From CANDYO01 sp049653745 (GTDB taxonomy: Bacteria; Pseudomonadota; Alphaproteobacteria; Rickettsiales; CANDYO01): a stretch of DNA of 64,000 nucleotides. Shown one piece after another: positions 26,881-34,791 of this stretch. The notes below the pieces were generated by a model that was not told the DNA's origin, ran no database searches, and worked only from the letters and a program-made list of their open reading frames with translations. The position numbers were made by a program, and so were the translations under genes. Every line of letters starts with the position of its first letter. The first letter of the stretch is position 1. The stretch spans positions 35,741-99,740 of the forward strand of contig JBASGW010000073.1 in the NCBI GenBank assembly GCA_049653745.1. The letters are read 5' to 3'.

Positions 26881-27153
26881 TTATGCAGCGCTTTCAATAG
26901 TTTTAAGTTTTTTTGCTAAGCGACTAACTTTTCTAGAAGCGGTATTTTTCTTCATAAGCTCTTTCTTTGCGCCTTTCATAATTTTTGCTTGAGCTGTTTT
27001 AAATATTTCTTGAGCAAGATTTAAATCTTTTGCAGCTATTGCAGCTTCAACTTTTTTTACATAGGTTTTAATATCGCTTGAACGAGATTTGTTAATAGCA
27101 TTATTTTTTAAATTTTGTCTATGTGCTTTTTTAGCAGAGGCGTGATTAGCCAT
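26881..27153 (-). CDS. rpsT: 30S ribosomal protein S20
   Basis: Primary 16S rRNA-binding protein of the small subunit. The 90-residue basic protein starts MANHASAKKAHRQNLKNNAINKS and keeps the family pattern of three long helices (KKVEAAIAAKDL; KGVIKKN-like KKNTASRKVSRL). An AAGGA site lies before the ATG. It has a clear upstream promoter. Confidence 0.97.
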   Translation of the reverse strand: MANHASAKKAHRQNLKNNAINKSRSSDIKTYVKKVEAAIAAKDLNLAQEIFKTAQAKIMKGAKKELMKKNTASRKVSRLAKKLKTIESAA

Positions 27154-27202
27154 TTTAATATCCTTATCTTATGTCTATAATTTTAACTATTCTTAATCTA
27201 CA

Positions 27203-27230
27203 ACAATATTAATTTTACCACGTTTGTCAA
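27203..27230 (-). promoter_or_regulatory. Promoter of rpsT
   Basis: Read leftward: TTGACA (27230-27225), 16 bases, TATTGT (27208-27203). It would start transcription about 40 bases before the rpsT ATG and could serve rpsT-dprA-topA. Confidence 0.5.
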
Positions 27231-27262
27231 GAAGCATATTAAAAATGAGTTTTGTAGTAAAT

Positions 27263-28579
27263 TTAGTAGGATTTTTTAGTAAACCCCTGATTTTGATTTA
27301 GGAGATCTCCAGCTAAATATAATGACCCGCAAACAAGTATTCTAGCTTTTGTTGTTTCTATATTGATAATTTTAGATAATGCCTCATCTATAGAATCATG
27401 AGCTGAAGCTTTAAATCCAGAAAGTTCTGCTTGAGATTTTATAAACTCTCCTCCATAACTTTCTGGCTCTGCTTCAATTAAAACTCCAGCAATATGAACA
27501 ATATCTCCTATAAAATTTGATAAAAATTCTTGACAGTTTCTTCCACGAGTCATGCCAAAAATCATATAAGTTGGCATGATTGGTTGATCTTTAAGCCATA
27601 AAGATAATGCACGTGCCCCAGCTGGATTATGGGCCCCATCAACCCAAATTTCAAAATTATCAGGTATTTTATTAATAATATTTCCTTCGGTAAGTTTTTG
27701 TAATCTAGCGGGCCAGGTGGCATTAGCTATTCCATAAGCAATAGCCTCTTGGCTTATATTAAATTCTTTTAAATTTAAAACAGCGGTAATAGCATTCCCG
27801 GCATTTAAATATTGATGATCACCGTGCAAATTAGGTTTAGGAAAAGTTAAAGTTTGGCTTTCTGTTTTATAAATAAGATTCTTATTTTCATCAGCATATA
27901 TAACCCAATCATATTCAAAGCTATAACATTCTGCATTATTTTGTTGAGCAATAAAATGAAGCACGTCAAATGCTTCTGAATATTGTTGGCTAATAACACA
28001 AGGGCAGTTGGGTTTAATTATGCCAGCTTTTTCATAAGAAATTTTAGCAATAGTATCTCCTAAAAACTCAGTATGGTCTAGATCTATACTAGTGATAATA
28101 GACATAGCTGGATTTTTTACAACATTAGTGGCATCTAATCTTCCGCCAAGGCCAACTTCAATAATCACTACATCTGCTTTAACTTTGCTAAAAGCTAAAA
28201 AAGCTGCCGCAGTTGTGCCCTCAAAAAAAGTTAATGATACATTAGCTTTCTCGGCGGCAACTCTGCATTCTTCAGTTACTTCATAAAGAAAGTTATCGTC
28301 AATATTTGTTCCTAAAATTCCTATTCTTTCATTAAAATTTACTAAATGAGGAGAATTGTAAGTATGAACCTTATAACCTGCAGCTTGAAAAATTGACTTT
28401 AAAAATGCAGTAGTAGATCCTTTTCCATTGGTGCCAGCAACATGAATTATGGGTGGTAATTTATTTTCTGGATTACCTAGGGCATCAAGTAAAATTCTTA
28501 TGCGGCTTAAATCAAGATCTATTGGTTTTTTACCTATAGGAATTGGCCAATGAGGCATTTTAACCATTTTTTTCTCCAA
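27263..28579 (-). CDS. folC: Folylpolyglutamate/dihydrofolate synthase FolC
   Basis: Adds glutamate to dihydropteroate and/or folates, an ATP-dependent ligase of the Mur family. The 438-residue protein has the P-loop region HVAGTNGKGSTTAFLK, then TSIDLDHTEFLGDT and a C-terminal domain with WVDGAHNPAGARAL. The start may be M1 at 28579, or downstream in-frame ATGs at 28567 or 28558. With M1 the gene overlaps the folP end by 20 bases, so the two folate genes form an operon folP-folC. Confidence 0.95.
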   Translation of the reverse strand: MEKKMVKMPHWPIPIGKKPIDLDLSRIRILLDALGNPENKLPPIIHVAGTNGKGSTTAFLKSIFQAAGYKVHTYNSPHLVNFNERIGILGTNIDDNFLYEVTEECRVAAEKANVSLTFFEGTTAAAFLAFSKVKADVVIIEVGLGGRLDATNVVKNPAMSIITSIDLDHTEFLGDTIAKISYEKAGIIKPNCPCVISQQYSEAFDVLHFIAQQNNAECYSFEYDWVIYADENKNLIYKTESQTLTFPKPNLHGDHQYLNAGNAITAVLNLKEFNISQEAIAYGIANATWPARLQKLTEGNIINKIPDNFEIWVDGAHNPAGARALSLWLKDQPIMPTYMIFGMTRGRNCQEFLSNFIGDIVHIAGVLIEAEPESYGGEFIKSQAELSGFKASAHDSIDEALSKIINIETTKARILVCGSLYLAGDLLNQNQGFTKKSY

Positions 28580-29381
28580 TTAAGTCTCTAATTTTTAGTG
28601 CTTGTTTGGTTGCTTCCACATTATGTATGCGTAAATAATCTATGCCTGCATCAGCTAAATAAGAAGATATTATAGCCGTTTCTAAGTCTCTTTGAATAAA
28701 TTCTTTATTAGTTATAAGATTTAAAAATGATTTGCGTGAATGGCCATACATTATAGGGAAATCAAGTTTAGTAAATGATTTGGCTTGCTTGATTAACTGC
28801 CAGGATTGGTTAGCAGTTTTTCCAAAACCAATTCCAGGGTCTAGAACTATTTTATTAGCTTCAACGCCATTGTTAATTAAGTGTTCTGCTTTTTTAAGTA
28901 GCCAAGTTTTAACTTCTTCTACAGCATCTAATTCTTGAGCTAAATATTTGCTTGGGTCAGCAGGAATAGTTAAGTGATGCATGATTACTAATTTGGCTTT
29001 AGTTTTTTTAGCAAAGTCAATTAATCGTTCATCAATAAATCCCTTTTGGTCATTAACCCAATTAATTGGAATATGTTGGGACAAGTATTCTAAGGTTTCA
29101 AAATTATAACTATCAATACTAATTTCAACAGAAGAATTTTTTAATATTGGTATTATTGCGGGTAATATTTTCTTGAACCTTTCTATTTCTTCTTTGGGAG
29201 TGAGTTGAGCGCTGTTAGGTCTGGTAGAAGTGGCGCCAATATCAATAATATCAGCATTATTAGCTAACAAATGTTCTAGATGCTTTGCAACACTGGCTTG
29301 GTCTTGGTAAAGCCCACCATCTGAGAAAGAATCTGGGGTTATATTAAGAATGGCCATTAATTTAATTTGTTTCATAAACAT
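28560..29381 (-). CDS. folP: Dihydropteroate synthase FolP
   Basis: Joins p-aminobenzoate and the pterin pyrophosphate in folate synthesis; the target of sulphonamides. The 273-residue TIM-barrel protein has the signature MAILNITPDSFSDGG near residues 9-23, IDIGATSTRPNS, and a C-terminal YGHSRKSFL motif. Two in-frame ATGs (29381 and 29375) are possible starts. Precedes folC in the same transcript. Confidence 0.95.
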   Translation of the reverse strand: MFMKQIKLMAILNITPDSFSDGGLYQDQASVAKHLEHLLANNADIIDIGATSTRPNSAQLTPKEEIERFKKILPAIIPILKNSSVEISIDSYNFETLEYLSQHIPINWVNDQKGFIDERLIDFAKKTKAKLVIMHHLTIPADPSKYLAQELDAVEEVKTWLLKKAEHLINNGVEANKIVLDPGIGFGKTANQSWQLIKQAKSFTKLDFPIMYGHSRKSFLNLITNKEFIQRDLETAIISSYLADAGIDYLRIHNVEATKQALKIRDLIGEKNG

Positions 29382-29498
29382 AATTCTTATAAGAAAGTTT
29401 ATTTTATTGTACTAAAATCGTAAAATTAAAGAAATACTAGTTTTTAGAAACAAAATAAAGTATAACAATTTAAAAATATTAGATTAATTGACATCAGT

Positions 29499-31307
29499 AT
29501 GGTAACAAACATTTCTTCAATTCGTAATTTTTCAATTATCGCTCATATTGATCATGGTAAATCAACTCTAGCAGATAGGTTGATTGAATTCTGTGGAGGG
29601 TTAGAGCAGAGAGAAATGACCTCTCAAGTTTTAGATTCAATGGATATTGAAAAAGAGCGTGGAATCACTATTAAAGCCCAAACAGTACGTTTAAAGTATA
29701 AAGCCAAAGATGGTAAAGATTATATTTTGAATCTTATGGATACTCCAGGGCATGTTGACTTTGCCTACGAAGTGAGCAGATGTTTGGCTGCATGCGAAGG
29801 ATCTCTTTTAGTAGTGGATGCTAGCCAAGGGGTTGAAGCTCAAACCTTAGCTAATGTATATCAAGCAATTGAAAATAATCATGAATTAATTCCTGTTTTA
29901 AATAAGATTGATTTGCCAGCTGCCGATCCAGATAGAGTTAGAGAGCAAATTGAAGATGTGATAGGAATTGATGCCAGTGATGCAATCTTAGCTTCAGCAA
30001 AATCAGGTATTGGTATTGAAAATATTCTTGAAGGAATAGTTCATAGACTGCCAGCTCCAAAAGGAAACGTAGATGCTCCTTTAAGAGCATTATTAGTTGA
30101 TAGTTGGTATGATCAATATCTTGGTGTAGTAAACTTGCTTAGAATTATAGATGGTAAAATATCTAAAGGCATGAAGATTAAAATGTTAGCTTCAGGAGCT
30201 GTTCATCACATTGATGAAGTTGGAGTTTTTACGCCTAAAAGAACTCCAATGGCTGAGCTTGCAGCAGGGGAAGTGGGTTATATTTCAGCTAGTATTAAGC
30301 AAATATCTGACTGCAAGGTTGGAGATACGATTGCAGAAGAAAAAATGGCCAATGAAGTGTCTCCATTGCCAGGGTTTAAGCCTTCCCAGTCAGTTGTGTT
30401 TTGCGGGCTATATCCAGCAGATGCATCTGATTTTGATGAGTTGAGAAATTCTTTAGGCAAGCTAAAACTAAATGATTCAAGTTTTGAGTTTGAGTTAGAA
30501 AGTTCAACTGCTTTAGGGTTTGGCTATCGATGTGGCTTCTTAGGGCTATTACATCTTGAAATAGTGCAAGAAAGGTTAGAAAGGGAATTTGATCTAGATC
30601 TGATTACCACAGCTCCAAGTGTGATTTATAAAATCTACCTAAAAGATGGAAATATGCTAGAGCTTCATAATCCAGCTGATATGCCAGATTCTACTTTGAT
30701 TGATTATATGGAAGAGCCGTGGATCGAAGCAACTATTTTGGTCCCCGATGAATATTTGGGTGCAGTTCTTGCGTTATGTACAGATAAACGAGGTGTGCAA
30801 AAGACCCTAACCTATGTTGGTAATAGAGCGATGGTAGTTTACCAATTGCCATTAAATGAAATAGTTTTTGATTTTTATGACCGTCTAAAATCTTGCTCAC
30901 GTGGTTATGCAAGTTTTGATTGGAAGATTGATAGTTATGAGAAAAGTGATCTAGTAAAATTAATTATTCTAGTTAATAAAGAGCCTGTTGATGCATTATC
31001 ATGCATTGTTCATAAAGGTAGATCTGAAACTCGTGGGCGTGAGTTATGTGAGCGTTTGGCTAAATTAATACACCGTCAATTATTCCAAATTGCTATACAG
31101 GCTGCTATTGGTGGAAAGATTATAGCTCGTGAAACCGTTCAAGCTCTTCGTAAAGACGTTACCGCTAAATGTTATGGTGGTGATATCAGCCGTAAGCGTA
31201 AATTGCTAGATAAGCAGAAGAAGGGTAAAAAGAGAATGCGTAGTATAGGAAATGTGGAAATTCCACAATCAGCCTTTATTGCAGCTTTAAAAATAGGTGA
31301 TGATTAA
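29499..31307 (+). CDS. lepA: Elongation factor 4 (LepA)
   Basis: Translational GTPase that acts on ribosomes in unusual states. The 602-residue protein has the G1 motif AHIDHGKST near residues 16-24, the effector region ERGITIKAQ, DTPGH, and NKIDLP. The LepA-specific C-terminal domain ends in GKKRMRSIGNVEIPQSAF. Length is typical. A divergent folP lies 117 bases upstream. The next gene on the strand is tRNA-Val with its own promoter. Confidence 0.97.
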   Translation: MVTNISSIRNFSIIAHIDHGKSTLADRLIEFCGGLEQREMTSQVLDSMDIEKERGITIKAQTVRLKYKAKDGKDYILNLMDTPGHVDFAYEVSRCLAACEGSLLVVDASQGVEAQTLANVYQAIENNHELIPVLNKIDLPAADPDRVREQIEDVIGIDASDAILASAKSGIGIENILEGIVHRLPAPKGNVDAPLRALLVDSWYDQYLGVVNLLRIIDGKISKGMKIKMLASGAVHHIDEVGVFTPKRTPMAELAAGEVGYISASIKQISDCKVGDTIAEEKMANEVSPLPGFKPSQSVVFCGLYPADASDFDELRNSLGKLKLNDSSFEFELESSTALGFGYRCGFLGLLHLEIVQERLEREFDLDLITTAPSVIYKIYLKDGNMLELHNPADMPDSTLIDYMEEPWIEATILVPDEYLGAVLALCTDKRGVQKTLTYVGNRAMVVYQLPLNEIVFDFYDRLKSCSRGYASFDWKIDSYEKSDLVKLIILVNKEPVDALSCIVHKGRSETRGRELCERLAKLIHRQLFQIAIQAAIGGKIIARETVQALRKDVTAKCYGGDISRKRKLLDKQKKGKKRMRSIGNVEIPQSAFIAALKIGDD

Positions 31308-31372
31308 TTTAGTTTCCTAAGTTTTGTTGTATTAATAGACTTAGGAATGTAGATCGCGGTAGAATAAAAATA

Positions 31373-31401
31373 TTGCCTTTATCATATTCGGTGGATATAA
31401 T
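31373..31401 (+). promoter_or_regulatory. Promoter of tRNA-Val
   Basis: TTGCCT (31373-31378), 17 bases, perfect TATAAT (31396-31401). Transcription would start about 8 bases before the tRNA. Confidence 0.6.
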
Positions 31402-31416
31402 TCCTGTTCCTTAAAA

Positions 31417-31493
31417 GGGCGGTTAGCTCAGTTGGTTAGAGCGCAGCGTTGACATCGCTGAGGTCGGAAGTTCGAATCTTCTATCGCCCACCA
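31417..31493 (+). tRNA. tRNA-Val (anticodon GAC)
   Basis: The acceptor stem GGGCGGT pairs with ATCGCCC. The anticodon stem CAGCG/CGCTG encloses the loop TTGACAT with anticodon GAC. The T loop is TTCGAAT and CCA is encoded. Length 77 bases. A GC-rich palindromic element begins at its 3' end. Confidence 0.96.
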
Positions 31494-31600
31494 TCCGCTT
31501 TCGCTTCGCTACAGCGCGATTGTGGAGCGTAGCGAAACAATGACGCTGTACGTTTAGCCGAAACGGATGCTGCGCTGTAATTAAGCTTTAGCTTAATGTA
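31493..31600. repeat. GC-rich palindromic element after tRNA-Val
   Basis: About 108 bases, clearly richer in G+C than the surrounding DNA, with nested inverted repeats. TTCGCTAC (31505-31512) pairs with GTAGCGAA (31529-31536). ACAGCGC (31511-31517) pairs with GCGCTGT (31572-31578). ATCCG (31493-31497) pairs with CGGAT (31564-31568). TTAAGCT (31581-31587) pairs with AGCTTAA (31590-31596). Competing stems suggest a cruciform or structured RNA, as in the repetitive palindromic elements of Rickettsiales. Only one copy was seen in this window. Confidence 0.55.
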
Positions 31601-31654
31601 AGCGGGCTTGCTCAACAATTTAATTTACTAATTTTTTGTTACTCTTAAGACGCT

Positions 31655-31894
31655 ATGTATTATACCTATATCCTCACCTCTCTTTCTAATCCAGACCATT
31701 TCTATATTGGCTCAACCTCTGATTTAAAAAGAAGATTAGCTGAGCATAATTCTGGCAAATCAGTCCATACCAACAAATTTACTCCTTGGAAAATAAAAAA
31801 TTATATAGCTTTTGAGACACAAGACAAAGCATTAGAGTTTGAGAAGTTCTTGAAATCAGGTAATGGGCGAATCTTCTGTAAAAAGCATTTCTAG
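31655..31894 (+). CDS. GIY-YIG domain protein (YhbQ/UPF0213-like)
   Basis: The 79-residue protein is a single GIY-YIG nuclease-type domain. It begins MYYTYILTS (GIY-equivalent), then FYIGSTSDLKRRLAEHNSG (YIG-equivalent with the conserved Arg) and a glutamate in ALEFEKFLKSG. Small proteins of this type are common; some are standalone nucleases of unclear role. It follows the palindromic element after tRNA-Val. Length is near that of the family (about 80-100). A mobile origin is possible but not shown. Confidence 0.88.
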   Translation: MYYTYILTSLSNPDHFYIGSTSDLKRRLAEHNSGKSVHTNKFTPWKIKNYIAFETQDKALEFEKFLKSGNGRIFCKKHF

Positions 31895-32041
31895 AGTGAT
31901 TTCTATCTCCATTTTGCATTTGAGGTATTGATTTTTTAGATTATTTTAAAATAAATTATGAAAAAATAATCCAATTGACACTGCAGCTGTAAACGTTATA
32001 TGCTTAAAATATTAAGTATTTTTGTAAAGGAGTAATTATTT

Positions 32042-32764
32042 ATGAATGGAAAAGTTTTGGAATTTAACTTTTTTGACAGCAAGAGAGAAAGGCAAGTTTC
32101 CGTAATTTGCTATTTACCTAAAAAAATGACTGATAAAATACCTGTTGTTTTATTTGGACCTGGATATTGCTCACAACAAGAAATAATAGAGCAAAAATAC
32201 TTGCCTGTTTATAAAGATTATACTTACTTAGCTGATTACTTTACTACTAAAAACTATGCTTTTATTTCTATTGCACATGATGTTTTAGGTGATAATGATG
32301 GCCTTGAGTCGATCGATTCTAATGCGAATCAGCATGAAGCAAGAAAACATCTTTATATAAGGGGCGTTGAAAATATGCTTTTTGTTATAGAGGAAATGAA
32401 GAAACAGAATTTAAATCTAGATTTTGAAAAATTTATTGTTTCTGGCCATTCAAATGGCGGTGATATTTCTAAATATTTTGCCAACCTATATTCTAATAGA
32501 ATTACTCAAATGATTCTATTTGAAGCTCGTAGGTGTAGATTTGAAATAACTAGTTTTACTAAACTACTAATGTTTGAAGCAGATGATACTTCAACTGATT
32601 TAGGAGTGATGCCTATTGAAAATAAAGAAGACAATTATAAAAGAAGTAATCTTGACTGGACGATAATTAAAACACAAAATGCTCTTCATACCAGCTATAT
32701 GGACGATTATATAACTGACGAAATAAAACAACGAGTATATAAAGCATTAGACTATTTTTTGTAA
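32042..32764 (+). CDS. Alpha/beta hydrolase-fold protein
   Basis: A 240-residue protein with the nucleophile elbow SGHSNGG (around residues 139-145), the GxSxG motif of alpha/beta hydrolases with Ser as nucleophile. A final histidine in NALHTSYMDDY (near residue 219) is a plausible catalytic base. The VVLFGPGY segment near residue 35 may form the oxyanion hole. No signal peptide is visible, so it is probably cytoplasmic. Substrate unknown. A good RBS (AAAGGAG) lies upstream. It is a lone gene in the stretch between tRNA genes. Confidence 0.75.
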   Translation: MNGKVLEFNFFDSKRERQVSVICYLPKKMTDKIPVVLFGPGYCSQQEIIEQKYLPVYKDYTYLADYFTTKNYAFISIAHDVLGDNDGLESIDSNANQHEARKHLYIRGVENMLFVIEEMKKQNLNLDFEKFIVSGHSNGGDISKYFANLYSNRITQMILFEARRCRFEITSFTKLLMFEADDTSTDLGVMPIENKEDNYKRSNLDWTIIKTQNALHTSYMDDYITDEIKQRVYKALDYFL

Positions 32765-33067
32765 TTTGTGCTATACTCCTACCGGTTACCGGTCGGTTTC
32801 ATTGCGAACTTTTTATCTCCTCTGTACCCCGTGGAATCCCTCACTTTTTTGTATGGAGAAAAGTCCGTTCTTTGACCTATTTGCTCCGCCACTACTATTA
32901 GTTGCATCTAATTGTCACTCCATAATTATTAGTTTCCAAAAATCCTTTAGCCCCATATATTTCTGGCTCTGTCGCAGTTATATTTATAGCCATAAAATTT
33001 CTACAGATTTTCTTTTAAGTTAAAAGGGAATTTAGATATATCTGATGATGCCGCAAGATTAGTGAAG
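32765..33067. other. 303-base non-coding stretch of unusual composition
   Basis: No convincing gene. It begins with two tandem self-complementary ACCGGT hexamers (32781-32793), then a patch richer in G+C and pyrimidines than its neighbours (about 32800-32900). An 85-codon open frame on the plus strand lacks an RBS and looks accidental. It may be a remnant of a repeat element or decayed gene; nothing specific was recognised. Confidence 0.4.
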
Positions 33068-33144
33068 TGGCGCACTCGTAGGGATTCGAACCCCAAACCT
33101 CTTGATCCGTAGTCAAGTGCTCTATCCAGTTGAGCTACGAGTGC
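33068..33144 (-). tRNA. tRNA-Arg (anticodon ACG)
   Basis: On the minus strand the acceptor GCACTCG pairs with CGAGTGC. The anticodon stem CTTGA/TCAAG encloses loop CTACGGA with anticodon ACG, whose first base is normally edited to inosine. T loop TTCGAAT; CCA is encoded. 77 bases. It lies 19 bases after tRNA-Leu, probably in one transcript. Confidence 0.96.
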
Positions 33145-33163
33145 ATAAGTAAACTAAAGTATA

Positions 33164-33249
33164 TGGTACCTCTGGCCAGGCTCGAACTGGCATGTCCCTA
33201 AGGACAGCAGATTTTGAGTCTGCCGCGTCTACCGTTCCGCCACAAAGGC
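33164..33249 (-). tRNA. tRNA-Leu (anticodon CAA)
   Basis: 86 bases on the minus strand with the long variable arm of class II tRNAs. The anticodon stem GCAGA/TCTGC encloses loop CTCAAAA with anticodon CAA. Acceptor GCCTTTG pairs with CAGAGGT, and CCA is encoded. Reads UUG codons. Confidence 0.95.
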
Positions 33250-33279
33250 ATGGTAGCATACACATAGTTGTATAGAAAG

Positions 33280-33308
33280 GTTATAGAAAATATTCTCTTC
33301 CGTGTAAA
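33280..33308 (-). promoter_or_regulatory. Promoter of tRNA-Leu/tRNA-Arg
   Basis: Read leftward: TTTACA (33308-33303), 17 bases, TATAAC (33285-33280). Transcription would start about 20-25 bases before tRNA-Leu. Confidence 0.55.
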
Positions 33309-33309
33309 G

Positions 33310-34791
33310 CTATTTTTTAAGAAACAAATCAATAGAAGCAATTATAGTATCAAGATAAATAAATAGAACAAAAGATAAAGAGTAAATCACTAAAGTAATT
33401 AGTGATAGATGTTTTGTATTGTTATAAAAAATTTCTGGCCTTTCTTGAGCAGAAGCAGGAGATAGCATAAAATAGATAGGTTTCAAATAATAGTAGCAAG
33501 CCATTAATGAGCTTATAATCAAACAAGTTATGATTACTTCTTCTACTAAAGTAGTACATTCAATTGACTTGAATATCATTCCTTTTAAAATCCAACCAAC
33601 ACTTGGTGGCAATCCAATAATTGAAAAAGCAGCTAAAATGAAAAGCCCTGTTGGCAAAGGAAGAGCTCTCGCCATTCCTTTCATTTCAATAATATCTACC
33701 TTGTGAGTAGCTATATAAATAATTCCAACCGCAAAAAATAAAGTAATTTTAGCAATGCTATGAGATAACATCTGCAATATGCTTATTGTGAAGGTGGAGT
33801 TGCTAATTAAGCTTAGAAAAACTATCATATAGCTAAGTTGGCTTATTGTTGAATAAGCTAGTATTTTCTTTAGATTGTCTTGCCTGCAAGCTATAAATCC
33901 AGCATAAAGCATGGTAAAGCAACCTAAATAAGTTAGCCAATCTAAACTCCAAGGTATTTGTTGATGCATATTCTTTAGATAATTTAATCCAAATAGATAA
34001 ACAAAAACTTTAATCAAGGCAAAGATACCAGATTTAACCACTGCCACAGCGTGTAATAATGCGCTAACTGGTATGGGCGCCACCATTGCTTTTGGCAACC
34101 AGCTATGTAGCGGAAATATAGCGCTCTTACTAAATCCGAATACAAAACAAATTAGAAGAATTACAATATCTTTAACTGAAGTTTGTTCACTAAATATACC
34201 TTCCTTAGTGAACTCAGTTGCTCCATAATTTTGGTCTAGATAAATTAATGCAAACATTAAAAAGAACATTGAAGAGCACATCAGAGTAGTTATATAGAAT
34301 TTTCCAACTTTACGAGCATGGTCTGAAAATGATTGAATAACTAAGGGGTAGGTGAATAAAGTGAGCAGTTCATAAAAAATAAACAAAGTTAATAAATTGG
34401 CAGAATATGCAACTCCTAGAGCTGACATAATGGCTAATGGAGTAAAGAAGAAATAAAATTTGGGATTTAAATCTTTATTAAGCTCAGAATTTTCCTGTGC
34501 TTTTAAAAAATAAAAACTATATAAATTAGTGAATAAATATAGTCCACTTACCATTAGCGCAAAAATAGAAGTAATAAAATCTGAATTGAAGCTAATTTTA
34601 TAGCTACCAAGAACATGAAGTATAACCCATTCTTGGTTAATGTTTTGATGCTCTGTAATTATCATTACATTAGTTATCACCAGCAATATGTTTAAGAATA
34701 TTATTGCCATATGCATTAAACATCTATTCTTTATAAAGCAAGTGAATGCTGTGATAATTGGTAAAATTAAATTAAGGCTCAATATAATCAT
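33310..34791 (-). CDS. Proton antiporter-type membrane subunit (MrpD/NuoM-like), second of pair
   Basis: A 493-residue protein with about 13-14 hydrophobic segments, of the proton-translocating family shared by Mrp Na+/H+ antiporter subunits and NDH-1 subunits L, M and N. The core motif LHSWLPKAMVAPIPVSALLHAVAVVKSG (about residues 230-257) is diagnostic, including the lysine and the histidine of the channel; an earlier conserved glutamate lies in FIFYELLTLFTYP. Its ATG overlaps the stop of the upstream paralogue by 4 bases. No other Mrp or Nuo genes are adjacent, so the complex it joins is not clear. Confidence 0.82.
   Translation of the reverse strand: MIILSLNLILPIITAFTCFIKNRCLMHMAIIFLNILLVITNVMIITEHQNINQEWVILHVLGSYKISFNSDFITSIFALMVSGLYLFTNLYSFYFLKAQENSELNKDLNPKFYFFFTPLAIMSALGVAYSANLLTLFIFYELLTLFTYPLVIQSFSDHARKVGKFYITTLMCSSMFFLMFALIYLDQNYGATEFTKEGIFSEQTSVKDIVILLICFVFGFSKSAIFPLHSWLPKAMVAPIPVSALLHAVAVVKSGIFALIKVFVYLFGLNYLKNMHQQIPWSLDWLTYLGCFTMLYAGFIACRQDNLKKILAYSTISQLSYMIVFLSLISNSTFTISILQMLSHSIAKITLFFAVGIIYIATHKVDIIEMKGMARALPLPTGLFILAAFSIIGLPPSVGWILKGMIFKSIECTTLVEEVIITCLIISSLMACYYYLKPIYFMLSPASAQERPEIFYNNTKHLSLITLVIYSLSFVLFIYLDTIIASIDLFLKK

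Noticed and set aside
32766..33023. 85-codon open frame on the plus strand after the hydrolase gene
   Set aside because: It starts 2 bases after the hydrolase stop with no separate RBS, is rich in Cys, Phe and Ser with no domain pattern, and lies in DNA of odd composition.
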